Below, piece after piece: positions 1-9,157 of a DNA stretch of 64,000 bases. Each line of letters opens with the position of its first letter. Position 1 is the stretch's first letter. The notes below the pieces were generated by a model. It worked only from the letters and a program-made list of their open reading frames with translations, did no database searches and had not been told where the DNA came from. Position numbers and translations under genes: made by a program. Source of the stretch: JAAFHZ01 sp964247085 (lineage in GTDB: Bacteria; Cyanobacteriota; Cyanobacteriia; Cyanobacteriales; Chamaesiphonaceae); assembly GCA_964247085.1 (NCBI GenBank), contig CAXTSX010000006.1:36750-100749 (forward strand). Direction: 5' to 3'.

Positions 1-312
1 GGCTGGTGGGGCTTAACCGAGGCCCAGTCGATGAGTAGTGGGCAAGCAAATAGCCATTCGACTAATTATGCTCTCAGCGTCGCAGCTAATAACTTTGGTG
101 GCCAAGGCCATACGTTGGGATTTGTGGTCGGAGTACCACCTAAATCCAACAAGGATCGCGATACTTCGCTGCACCTAGAAGCAATTTACAAGATAAAAGT
201 AAACGATCGTATCGATATTACCCCTGGATTACTGGTGATCACCAATCCTGAACATAATCGTGATAATTCTCCTGTTTGGATTGGCGCGATCCGAACCAGT
301 TTTAGATTTTAA
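1..312 (+). CDS. C-terminal end of an outer-membrane porin (OprB-like), cut by the window edge
   Basis: The reading frame is open from base 1, so the real start lies outside the window. About 103 residues are visible. They show alternating hydrophobic/polar beta-strand character, a stretch reading DITPGLLVITNPEHN, and a final GAIRTSFRF. That ending, with an aromatic last residue, is the usual outer-membrane beta-signal. The strand followed by a 'NPEHN' loop and 'WIGAIR' resembles the end of cyanobacterial carbohydrate-selective (OprB-type) porins that carry an SLH domain at the N-terminus. The SLH part would be upstream and is not seen. Family assignment is inference from the tail; the barrel identity is well supported. 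Confidence 0.72.
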   Translation, partial: GWWGLTEAQSMSSGQANSHSTNYALSVAANNFGGQGHTLGFVVGVPPKSNKDRDTSLHLEAIYKIKVNDRIDITPGLLVITNPEHNRDNSPVWIGAIRTSFRF

Positions 313-383
313 CTTTTAGTAGCTGCATAAAAAATTGAAACCAGCCCAACTACTGCTTATGAATACGTTGGAGAATATTATCC

Positions 384-1760
384 ATGAAAATACCACCGAT
401 CGGATACGTTGTAATTGCTGGCGTTAGTTTGTTTCTGGTTACCAGATTTATTCCTGTTGCTAGCCCTATACCAATCTGCGAAGCAGCCATCAATTTAGAT
501 CGCATTAGTTGCGGCGACAAGATCATCTTAGCTCCCCCAGGTGGATTATCTCGTCGCGATAAACAAGCTGGTTTTGCCGCTATTAAGCAAAAAGATTATG
601 CACAAGGGATTGATTCTTTACAAAAAGATTGGGACTTAACCAAAGACCCCGAAACATTGATTGCGCTCAATAATGCAAAATTAACCAAAAGCCCCGCAGC
701 CAAAATTAAAACGATCGCAGTTGTTGTACCTGTTAGCCAAACCCCGGTATTTGTCGCCACTAATATTCTTAAAGGTGTAGCCGAAGCACAACGGGAATGG
801 AATCAATCTAATCATGAATGGAAGCTAAATATTGTTATTGCTGATGATAGCAATGATCCTATTGAAGGGAAAAAAATAGCAAATGAATTAGTTAAGCATC
901 CAGATGTTCTTGCCGTTCTGGGACATTATAGCTCTAATGTAACTGTAAATGTTAAAGATGTTTATCAACAGGCTAAAACTGTTCTTTTGTCACCGACTAG
1001 TACGGCGGATGATTTGACTAGCATAGATACAAACAACTTCTTTTTTCGAGTGGTAAGTAGTAACCAAATAAGTACTAATAATATGGCGAAAAACTGGGCT
1101 AAAAAATATGATAAATTTGCTTTGTTCTATACCCCAAATAAAAAATTCAGTGAATCTCTCCGAAAGGCATTTTCATCCCAGATTTCACCGAATAGCATTG
1201 TTAAAGAATTTGATTTGACGAATCCTAGTAATGCTGCTCAAGAAATTGCTGTCGCTAAAGCTGCTGGTGCTAAAGCAATCATCTTATTTCCTGATGCTTA
1301 TACTGATCCGATCGAACGCGATCGAGTGCTATCTATTGTTAAAGCAAACCAGGGTCAATTGCCTATTCTCGCTGACTCGATGCTTCAAGATGCTTACCTG
1401 TTTCAGGTTAATCCACAATGGCTAAAAAATTTGGTGATTAGTGTTCCGATCCATCCTAGCGATCGACTGCATATTGATGAAGGTAAATTAAGTCAAAGTC
1501 CTAATTGGTGGGGAGATAAATCTCAGCTTCAAGAAAGAATCATTAATAGCTATGATGCAGCCCAAGTTTTATTATCTGCCATCAACAATTCTGAGGATCG
1601 ATCGACTGTGCAAACAGTGATCAGTACTCCCGGATTTAATGTGCGGGGGATCACGGGCAAGATCAGCTTCAAAGGTAGTAATCGAGCAGAAGAGATCAAT
1701 AGTTTGATTACACCGAATTGTGATCTGAAAAAGTGTGAAGGATTCAAATCAGCTTTCTAA
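384..1760 (+). CDS. membrane-anchored ABC-type substrate-binding protein (Leu/Ile/Val-type periplasmic binding fold)
   Basis: The protein has 458 residues. Residues 1-25 form a hydrophobic anchor or signal segment. A short helical region (about 55-95) with a TPR-like feel follows (QAGFAAIKQKDYAQGIDSL). From about residue 108 there is a type-1 periplasmic binding fold: IAVVVPVS, then VLAVLGHYSSN, VLLSPTSTADDL and NFFFRVVSS. These match the branched-chain amino acid binding-protein pattern in which an 'A/GHYSS' motif and an 'SPTST' motif shape the ligand site. No permease or ATPase genes are adjacent, so it may sense rather than transport. It has a paralogue at 54717-56300 that replaces the anchor with an HTH-like region. 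Upstream spacing of 71 bases from the porin gene suggests its own start; the ATG follows GGAGAATATTATCC. Confidence 0.85.
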   Translation: MKIPPIGYVVIAGVSLFLVTRFIPVASPIPICEAAINLDRISCGDKIILAPPGGLSRRDKQAGFAAIKQKDYAQGIDSLQKDWDLTKDPETLIALNNAKLTKSPAAKIKTIAVVVPVSQTPVFVATNILKGVAEAQREWNQSNHEWKLNIVIADDSNDPIEGKKIANELVKHPDVLAVLGHYSSNVTVNVKDVYQQAKTVLLSPTSTADDLTSIDTNNFFFRVVSSNQISTNNMAKNWAKKYDKFALFYTPNKKFSESLRKAFSSQISPNSIVKEFDLTNPSNAAQEIAVAKAAGAKAIILFPDAYTDPIERDRVLSIVKANQGQLPILADSMLQDAYLFQVNPQWLKNLVISVPIHPSDRLHIDEGKLSQSPNWWGDKSQLQERIINSYDAAQVLLSAINNSEDRSTVQTVISTPGFNVRGITGKISFKGSNRAEEINSLITPNCDLKKCEGFKSAF

Positions 1761-1843
1761 ATTGATTAGTAAGGAATGACTGGGGACAATGAAACTGGTG
1801 AATTGTTAAATATTAATAATTCACCATTTACTAACTTAATACA

Positions 1844-2569
1844 GTGAAAAATATGAATAACTTGATTTCATGGCTGATGGGAGAAAAATTAGGTGAACTA
1901 ATCATAGACACTTGGAATTGGTTGTGGCAAACCCCTACCAAATCAACCCCCCCAGCAACCACAGGGAGCAAAGTAGACAAGAATAGTGATGATATTACCT
2001 TAGAACATGCTAACCAACTATTAGTTTCCATTACAGCGAGAGTTCTAGAAATGCAAAAAGCTGTCGATCGAGTACGAGCTATTACACTCGAAATAAAGCG
2101 TCAATATGACGTGAAATGCCAACAGCACCAAGAATTAGTTGCGACGGTATTAGAATACAAACGTCTGGGAGAGGTTGTCGAAGCCAGAATGGCGATGGCA
2201 AAAGCTATTGGCATCGAAAGGATTCTACCAGAGCTACAGGCTCGTCTGGAACATTCTCAGGAAATGCTGATTAGCATTAATGAATTGCATACCCAAGAAC
2301 AGTCTAAGTTGTTTTTACTAGAGTCCGAAATGGAGACAATCAAGGCTTGCATGGCCATGAACGAATCGATGAGTGGTAGTCGAGACCTAGATAAATTTAA
2401 TGATCTGAGTAATCTCCAAGAGAAATTCCGAAATGTTCAGACTGAAATAGAAGATCGTTACCAACAAGTTCAAATAATGAGTCAATTGTCGAATCAGTCT
2501 AATTTTGTGGCACAGGAACCATTAAACATCCAAGATATCGATGAACGAATTAAATCTCTCGGGAATTAA
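1844..2569 (+). CDS. coiled-coil protein, distantly PspA/IM30-like
   Basis: A 241-residue protein, mostly long alpha-helix from about residue 45 to 215 with heptad-like spacing (ITARVLEMQKAVDRVRAI and similar). An N-terminal amphipathic piece (NLISWLMGEKLGELIIDTWNWLW) could bind membrane. PspA/Vipp1 proteins have the same plan, an N-terminal amphipathic helix plus a long coiled coil, but the resemblance is to architecture and not to clear sequence motifs. The GTG at 1844 gives the longest form; an in-frame ATG at 1853 is an equally good start. It lies 83 bases after the binding-protein gene on the same strand, so co-transcription is possible. Function is unknown. Confidence 0.6.
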   Translation: MKNMNNLISWLMGEKLGELIIDTWNWLWQTPTKSTPPATTGSKVDKNSDDITLEHANQLLVSITARVLEMQKAVDRVRAITLEIKRQYDVKCQQHQELVATVLEYKRLGEVVEARMAMAKAIGIERILPELQARLEHSQEMLISINELHTQEQSKLFLLESEMETIKACMAMNESMSGSRDLDKFNDLSNLQEKFRNVQTEIEDRYQQVQIMSQLSNQSNFVAQEPLNIQDIDERIKSLGN

Positions 2570-2978
2570 GAGTACATTGGTAGGCAGTTACATTTACTAA
2601 ATTTTAACCTGCATTTTTGAGTAGTAACTTCCAGCGAGATGCTGGCCTACTCTACAGCGTTTAGGTTGGTGTCAATATGGTGAAAATTTGACGAAACCCA
2701 AGCTGGAATGGCTAGCTCAAGAATGCAGTATGGGGCTAAATTTGTCTATTACTCACAACAACAGTATCTGAGGGCAAATGGCCTTTTCTCAATATCCTCT
2801 ACCATAAGAAATAATTTACTGTTGCCAAAAGTGGGTATCCTAGGGGCAGGACTAAATCAATGCTATTTTAATTAGCAGCGATCGAGATTCTTGATAGATT
2901 TTAATACCAGTGAGGCATCTGTTTAATGCTGGAGCTTACTGATGTATGAGATTGTGACGTTATTTGGCTGTAAATTGG
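2570..2978. other. intergenic stretch with one hairpin
   Basis: About 400 bases without a convincing gene. The one clear structure is a hairpin at 2619-2652: inner arms CCAGC (2631-2635) and GCTGG (2641-2645), and outer arms GAGTAG (2619-2624) and CTACTC (2647-2652). It lies 50 bases after the coiled-coil gene and may end its transcript, but no T-run follows. The rest should contain the promoter of the large tamB gene; no consensus box was convincing. Confidence 0.45.
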
Positions 2979-5900
2979 ATGAGCATCTTCCGTAAACAAG
3001 TCAATCCCCCTAATCCAGAAAATAGTGGTGCCGATCGATCACACACTCCTGGTCGGAATTGGTGGAAAATTGGCGGTATTGCGACAGCAAGCATTTTAGG
3101 AGTCGGAGCGATCGGATTTTTAGGACTCAGCACCTGGGTTGCCCGTAATTTATCTCCTACCATTGCCAAGGAGCTGAGTAAATCACTCGATCGGAATGTT
3201 TCTCTGGGTAAACTCCAAAATATTGGTCTCAACGAAATTAATTTTGGAGCATCCAGTCTGGCTCCCAATCAAGCTAGTGCCAGTAGAGTTGCCATCAAAG
3301 GCATCAGCATTCGTTTTGACCCCCTAGCCATCCTCTGGCAGCGCACCTTAAAGCCAGATGTGACGATTCTGGAGCCAGATTTATATTTAGAACAAGATGC
3401 CCAAGGTAACTGGTTCAAAATTCCGACCCAACCACCTGAAAAACCGGGCATAATTAAAACCGAAATTCAGGCTGTCCATATTCGGAAAGCTCGGGGCACG
3501 GTAGTGCCATTTAGTACTAAAAAACCGATCAGTTTTCAAGGTACCGATCTAAGCACTAATTTCCAAAGTAAAGATGGCAAAATCCAAGCAGTAAATTTTA
3601 ATGGTAATGGCCAAATTGACAGTTCGGAGGGCATTGAAAATAATCAAAAATCCACAATTGCAATCAAGGGTAATAGCTCTTTAATTACTCAAGCTACGCA
3701 TCTAGAAATTAATGCTCAGGGTTTAAATGTTGCCCAAGCACGGGGCTTAGCCAAAATTCCAGCCATGGATTTTCAGCGTGGTTTAGTAGATGGCAACATC
3801 AATGTTGATCTGCAGCCCAATAAGACTCCGGTAGTGCAGGGTTCAGTTCAAGTTCACCAAGCCACTTTTCAAATTGAACAAGTGCCCCAATTGTTCCAGC
3901 AGGCTAGTGGCACGGTTAAGATTCTGCCCCAGGCCGTGCAACTACAAAACGTGACTACCCTCTATGGCCAATTGCCAGGGAAGGTTGCTGGCAATATTGA
4001 TTTTGAGCGGGGTTATGATTTGCAAGCTCAAATTGCTCCGGTGCCAGTGGCACTGGCAGTACAAGCCCTAAAAGTTCAATCGCCAGTGCCCATTGCCGGT
4101 CATGTGGTGGCTAACTTAGCACTGAAGGGTAAGCTTACCGAGCCAATCCTGTCTGGTCAGGTACAAACTGTTGGGGCAGCGCAGATCGACCGGTTACAGT
4201 TTAAGCAAGTAGCCAGTAATTTTGTAGTTCAAGACGGAAAATGCTTGCTCAATGGTATTTCGGCCTTGCCTGCCTGGGGCGGTGTCACCACCGGTAATGG
4301 TGAAATCACCCTAACCTCACAGCCCCAACTCCGTTTCAATTTTCAAGGGAATCAATTACCAGCAAATATCCTGGCTAAAGCCTATGGTCAGCAACTGCCG
4401 ATCGCGATGGGTCTCACCAGTGTTACTGGTCAAGTTTTTGGTAGTGCCGATCGATTAACCACCGATCTCCAGATTAATGCCCCACAAGCCGCCTATCCCG
4501 GTACTGCTAATCTCCGCATATCTTCCCAGGGTGTAGTCCAAGTTAAACAGGCGCGAGTCAAGGTCGCTGGTCAAGAAATCGTGGGAGTTGGCAATGCCGA
4601 CTCTCAGCGCTGGCAAATGAATGTTCAGGTACCCAAGTTCAATAGTCAGACGTTGGCCAATTTAGCCTCCACTACCCCAGGGAAAGAACCGAAATTGCCC
4701 GATTTTTTGGTCGGGCAAGTCAGTGGCCAAATGCTAATCAGTGGTTCCACCAAAGGAAATAGCGATAGTCTGCAAGGACAAGGCCAACTTCAACTGCAGA
4801 CGAAGGCTGGTAACATCCAAGCTACTAATTTCCAGCTAGCGAAAGGTCAATGGCAAAGTGATATTCAAACTAATGAATTACTGCTGGCGAAGATTGACCC
4901 AAAATTACCTGGCAAGCTGAGTGGTAAATTTCGGGTGACAGGCGATGTCAATAAAACTAGCCCGGAGACAGTGCAAGCGATCGGCAGTGGGGCGATTGTT
5001 TTGGGTCAAGGTAAGATTACTGGCCAAAACCTGAAGTTAGCTCAGGGCAAATGGCAAGGTGAATTTAGTTCTGACAAGTTTGATATTAGTAAGCTTGATC
5101 CGCAGGCCAAAGGCAAGCTCAGTGGGAAGTTCAACCTCAATGGTGACATTCAAAAACTGACTCCTAATGCTATTCAAGGAGAGGGTAGTGGCCTGCTTTC
5201 CTTGCCAGTTGGTCAGGTGGTGGCTAGTAATTTCAAGCTGCGCGGTGGTAAATGGCAGGGTGAATTTACCCCGGAGAACCTGGAAATTAGCCAGTTTACC
5301 CCCAATGTTCGCGGTAAATTGAGTGGTAAATTCAGCCTAGCTGGGGACTTGCAGAAAATGGATCTGGCCAACCTGCAAGCCACAGGCAGCGGTCGGCTAC
5401 AAAATGCTGGCGGTGGTCAGCTGATGGCCAAGCAATTTCAGCTCCAATCTGGTCGTTGGCAAAGCGATTTATCCCTAGCAGCTTTGCGTTTGGGTAGTAT
5501 TGATGCCGATTTGCCTAAACCTTGGTCAACGGCTGTAGCTACCGGTGATTTTCAGATTGGTGGGCGGATCGACAGGTTCACCCCCGATAGTCTGAATTTA
5601 TCTGGTAATGGTCGCTTGAATATTGGCCAAGGTGTGGTGACAGCGCAGAATCTGAAAATCAATGCTGGTAAATGGCAAGGCTTGTTTGCTCTGAGTTCGA
5701 TCGACCTCCAACAATTGCCTGTTTCTTTATCTCGTAATTTGCCAGCTGCTAAAGTGGATGGCCAGTTTCAACTGGCTGGACAACTACAAAAACCTAGCGT
5801 CGAGACAGCGCAAGGTAGTGCTCGTTTCCGGTTACCTACCGGTGAAATTGTCGCTAAAAACCTGCAACTGACTGGTGACCAGTGGCATGGTGAATTCCAG

Positions 5901-8900
5901 ACCAAGGCTGTATCTCTTGCCCAGCTGCCTTTCCCCCTGTCACCTGGCTGGAAAAATGCCAAGCTAACTAGCAATTTTGAACTAAGTGGCAACTTAAAAT
6001 CCTTTGATACCAAACAGTTGACTGGATCTGGTTCTGGCCAGCTAGAACTGGGTGCTGGTCGGATTAATTTGACAGCAGCACAAGTCGCCAATGGAGCTTG
6101 GCAAGGACAATTTAGTGCTGAGCAGCTAGACCTACCCACTGTTGCTAAGTTGTTGCCCAATAGTATGGTGAGTCAAGAAATCCGGTCTGGCCAACTAAAT
6201 GCCACCGGTCAAGTAGCTGGCAATTTTGAATCTTTTGATCTAGCTAAATTACAGGTGAATAGTCAAATTAGTTTAACTGGTCTGAGCCTAGCAAAATTGA
6301 ACCTCGAACCAAATTTAACTGGTCAAATCCAAACTGTGCCTGGTCAAGGATTGAATTTACTCCTTGCTGGTCAACGCGATCGCATTGAACTAAATATGGG
6401 TGAAAACAATCAATCACTGCGGTTTGCTGCCCGGCTGGCTGATGCCGTTGCCCAAGGTCAAATGATCGGCAATGACTTACAGGTAAGTACCAAAAATCTT
6501 CCAGTGGGTTTATTGGTTAGCTTCCTGCCGCCCATGCCCCAAATTGATAGTTATCGACCTGGTGGTTTGCTTGGGGGTGACATGAGTATCAATTTGGCTA
6601 GTGGTGAGGTTCTGGGAAAAAATATCGTAGTTGACCAGCCCCACATCGGTAACATAGTTGGCGACAGGTTACAAACTAAAAGTTTGAAATATGCAAATGG
6701 ACTATTGGAAGTTGAGGGCGGAGAATTTCGACGTGGTAACAACCAGTATCTCCTCACGGCCAGAGTTTTAACCAATAGTAAGGAGCCCGAATATCAAGTA
6801 ACTATCCAAGTGCCTCATGGTCAGCTGAGTGATGTTAGTAATCTATTTCAAATCTCGTCGATTAATGACCTCATTAATCCTTTTGGCGATCGCAATTATG
6901 GCCGGGCTAGTGATCTACAGCCCCAATCAGCTGGCTCAGAATTAACTAGTTTGCAGGAACAGATCGATCGGCTATCAGAAATTAAGCGTTTGCAAGTTGC
7001 CAAGTCGGAACAGCAGCAAGATAATCCCCTGCCAGACTTGCGGAAACTAGATGGAGATTTTACTGGCACGATCGCTATTAGCAATGGCTCACAGCATGGT
7101 TCCTACGCCAGTTTTAATATCAAGGGTAATCAGTGGACAGTCGATCAATACCAGCTAGCCCAAGTCAATATGCAAGGTCGATGGCAAAATGGGGTATTGA
7201 ATCTCGCTGCTTTAGATTTGCTATCTACTAATGCCAAGATCAAAGTGCAAGGAGACTTTGGGATTAATCAACAGGCCGCTCAGATTGAAGTCGAAAAATT
7301 CCCGATCGAACGACTATCCACGGCTTTTCAATTGCCCGTCGAAATTGCTGGGGATGTTAATCTCAAAGCAAAGTTAAGTGGTAGCTGGTTTGATCCACAG
7401 CTTTCTGGAACAGCCTCAATTGTTAATGGTAAGTTCAACCAATCTGATGTGCCGGTTATTAACACAGACTTTTCTTATGCTAAATCTCGGCTCAAATTTG
7501 ATAGCAATGGGATCATAGCTAGTAGCACTATTAATCTGAATAATCTTATCAATACTAGTGGCGAATCACCGATCAAGATTTCTGGGAGTATTCCATATCA
7601 GTTACCTTTTGCCTCGGTCGCACCAACGAACAACGAAGTTGCTCTTGATCTCAAACTACAAGGTGAAGGCATGAAAATGTTGGATGTTTTGACCCAGCAA
7701 CAAGCGCTCTGGATGGGAGGAAATGGACAGGTTAGCTTAAAAGCTAAAGGTAAACTCAATCAACAAAATTTAATCTGGAATAGTGCCAATGGATCGGCCA
7801 ACTTGCAAGATGCTGTAGTGAAGTTTAATGCGCTTTCTGATAACGTTACGGCTCTCAATAGTAATGTGATTTTTGATTTCGATCGAGTGCAAGTAGACAA
7901 ATTAGAGGGTAAGTATGGAATTACGCCAATAACAGCAGTAGGCAGTATCCCTATCAACAATTTGTTATCTTTCAGTCAACCGGCAACTTGCCTAGATAAA
8001 TCAGCTAATATTGCAATTCCACCAGCAGAACAGCCTTTGGCGGTCTCTTTTGATAACGTCCAAGTCAATCTTAAAGATAAATACGAAGGGGGAGTTAGTG
8101 GTTGTGTGATTTTAGGACAAGGCAGTATTACCAAGCCAATTATTGGTGGCAATATCAAGCTAGCTAAAGGTAAAGTAATCTTACCTAGTTCCAGTGGGGA
8201 TAGTGGTGGTGAGGCTCCAGGTGCAACTACTAATTCATCTAATACTGCTACCTCTAATGAAAACAACCCGGTGCAGTTCCAGGATTTAAAGGTAGTGCTG
8301 GGTGAGGATGTAGCACTGGAACAATTTGGATTACTGAGTTTGTTAGCTAATGGCGAACTAAATCTTAAGGGGACGATCGATCGACCAATACCCACTGGCC
8401 AACTGAATTTACCTCGAGGTCAATTTACGGTATTTACAAATAAGTTTAGGCTGACTGGTGATAAAAATGTGGCAAAATTCAATGGTAGTAATGATGCTAT
8501 TGTGAATCTGAATCTATCAACTAAGGTGCTAGAAACTTCTCGCTTGCCAGTAACCGTGGGCAATGAACGGCGCGAGGTCAGTGATACTTTTTCGACTAGC
8601 TTGGGACAAGTGCAAAGTGTTCAGATTGAAGCAACCATCAAAGAATTACCTCTAAGCCAACTGAAGTTAGATGATGCTGAATTTTTACGCAGTAAGCCGC
8701 CCCGCAGCAAAGATGAAATATTATTGTTGCTTAGTAATGGTTTGGGTAAAATCACTGCTGGTGAAGAAGCGGTGGGTAATGGTTTGCTCAGTTTAGCGGG
8801 AACTTCGCTGCTGAGTTCTTTTGGCGATTTGCAAGCTTCTGTAGGAGATTTATTAGGATTGAGTGATTTTCGGTTATATCCCAGTTTTTCTCAAAGTCCT

Positions 8901-9110
8901 AGTAGCACGACTTCAACACTGGGCTTGGCGGGCGAAGTAGGAATTAATGTGAGTGATAAGTTGTCGGTATCGCTGTTCCAAATTCTGACTGGCTCCGATC
9001 CACCCCAATATAGTGTTCGTTATCAAATCAATAACCAGCTATTATTGCGCGGCTCCTCTAATTTTAGTGGTGACGGTCGGGTTCTGATGGAGTTTGAGCA
9101 ACGATTTTAA
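2979..9110 (+). CDS. tamB: translocation and assembly module protein TamB (AsmA-like bridge between inner and outer membrane)
   Basis: About 2,044 residues. A cytoplasmic N-terminus is followed by one membrane helix (about 32-52, GIATASILGVGAIGFLGLSTW). The rest is very long beta-rich sequence, ending in the conserved TamB/DUF490 C-terminal domain (about 1770-2044: RSKPPRSKDEILLLLSNGLG and SDKLSVSLFQILTG) and a final LMEFEQRF. TamB-family proteins form hydrophobic grooves linking the two membranes and work in lipid transfer or outer-membrane protein assembly. Cyanobacterial homologues are related to chloroplast TIC236. Residues about 614-1095 contain seven degenerate 67-72-residue repeats (N-x-x-L-x-x-G-x-W-Q-G-x-F and G-K-L-S-G-K-F). 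A TTG at 2964 could extend the start by five codons; the ATG at 2979 (MSIFRK) is preferred. Confidence 0.93.
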   Translation: MSIFRKQVNPPNPENSGADRSHTPGRNWWKIGGIATASILGVGAIGFLGLSTWVARNLSPTIAKELSKSLDRNVSLGKLQNIGLNEINFGASSLAPNQASASRVAIKGISIRFDPLAILWQRTLKPDVTILEPDLYLEQDAQGNWFKIPTQPPEKPGIIKTEIQAVHIRKARGTVVPFSTKKPISFQGTDLSTNFQSKDGKIQAVNFNGNGQIDSSEGIENNQKSTIAIKGNSSLITQATHLEINAQGLNVAQARGLAKIPAMDFQRGLVDGNINVDLQPNKTPVVQGSVQVHQATFQIEQVPQLFQQASGTVKILPQAVQLQNVTTLYGQLPGKVAGNIDFERGYDLQAQIAPVPVALAVQALKVQSPVPIAGHVVANLALKGKLTEPILSGQVQTVGAAQIDRLQFKQVASNFVVQDGKCLLNGISALPAWGGVTTGNGEITLTSQPQLRFNFQGNQLPANILAKAYGQQLPIAMGLTSVTGQVFGSADRLTTDLQINAPQAAYPGTANLRISSQGVVQVKQARVKVAGQEIVGVGNADSQRWQMNVQVPKFNSQTLANLASTTPGKEPKLPDFLVGQVSGQMLISGSTKGNSDSLQGQGQLQLQTKAGNIQATNFQLAKGQWQSDIQTNELLLAKIDPKLPGKLSGKFRVTGDVNKTSPETVQAIGSGAIVLGQGKITGQNLKLAQGKWQGEFSSDKFDISKLDPQAKGKLSGKFNLNGDIQKLTPNAIQGEGSGLLSLPVGQVVASNFKLRGGKWQGEFTPENLEISQFTPNVRGKLSGKFSLAGDLQKMDLANLQATGSGRLQNAGGGQLMAKQFQLQSGRWQSDLSLAALRLGSIDADLPKPWSTAVATGDFQIGGRIDRFTPDSLNLSGNGRLNIGQGVVTAQNLKINAGKWQGLFALSSIDLQQLPVSLSRNLPAAKVDGQFQLAGQLQKPSVETAQGSARFRLPTGEIVAKNLQLTGDQWHGEFQTKAVSLAQLPFPLSPGWKNAKLTSNFELSGNLKSFDTKQLTGSGSGQLELGAGRINLTAAQVANGAWQGQFSAEQLDLPTVAKLLPNSMVSQEIRSGQLNATGQVAGNFESFDLAKLQVNSQISLTGLSLAKLNLEPNLTGQIQTVPGQGLNLLLAGQRDRIELNMGENNQSLRFAARLADAVAQGQMIGNDLQVSTKNLPVGLLVSFLPPMPQIDSYRPGGLLGGDMSINLASGEVLGKNIVVDQPHIGNIVGDRLQTKSLKYANGLLEVEGGEFRRGNNQYLLTARVLTNSKEPEYQVTIQVPHGQLSDVSNLFQISSINDLINPFGDRNYGRASDLQPQSAGSELTSLQEQIDRLSEIKRLQVAKSEQQQDNPLPDLRKLDGDFTGTIAISNGSQHGSYASFNIKGNQWTVDQYQLAQVNMQGRWQNGVLNLAALDLLSTNAKIKVQGDFGINQQAAQIEVEKFPIERLSTAFQLPVEIAGDVNLKAKLSGSWFDPQLSGTASIVNGKFNQSDVPVINTDFSYAKSRLKFDSNGIIASSTINLNNLINTSGESPIKISGSIPYQLPFASVAPTNNEVALDLKLQGEGMKMLDVLTQQQALWMGGNGQVSLKAKGKLNQQNLIWNSANGSANLQDAVVKFNALSDNVTALNSNVIFDFDRVQVDKLEGKYGITPITAVGSIPINNLLSFSQPATCLDKSANIAIPPAEQPLAVSFDNVQVNLKDKYEGGVSGCVILGQGSITKPIIGGNIKLAKGKVILPSSSGDSGGEAPGATTNSSNTATSNENNPVQFQDLKVVLGEDVALEQFGLLSLLANGELNLKGTIDRPIPTGQLNLPRGQFTVFTNKFRLTGDKNVAKFNGSNDAIVNLNLSTKVLETSRLPVTVGNERREVSDTFSTSLGQVQSVQIEATIKELPLSQLKLDDAEFLRSKPPRSKDEILLLLSNGLGKITAGEEAVGNGLLSLAGTSLLSSFGDLQASVGDLLGLSDFRLYPSFSQSPSSTTSTLGLAGEVGINVSDKLSVSLFQILTGSDPPQYSVRYQINNQLLLRGSSNFSGDGRVLMEFEQRF

Positions 9111-9147
9111 TTTAGTATTGATAACTATTAATAGTTGCTCAAACTCC
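9089..9147. terminator. perfect 14-bp inverted repeat between convergent tamB and tldD
   Basis: GGAGTTTGAGCAAC (9089-9102) and GTTGCTCAAACTCC (9134-9147) are exact reverse complements separated by 31 AT-rich bases. The left arm codes the last residues of TamB. The hairpin sits exactly between two convergent genes (stops at 9110 and 9158), the usual place for a shared bidirectional terminator. The lack of a T-run on either side makes factor-independent termination uncertain; mRNA-end stabilisation is an alternative. Confidence 0.5.
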
Positions 9148-9157
9148 CTGTAATGTA

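Noticed and set aside
5768..6160. Long minus-strand frame inside tamB
   Set aside because: It lies opposite repeat-rich coding sequence; composition gives chance open frames there, and no domain is visible.
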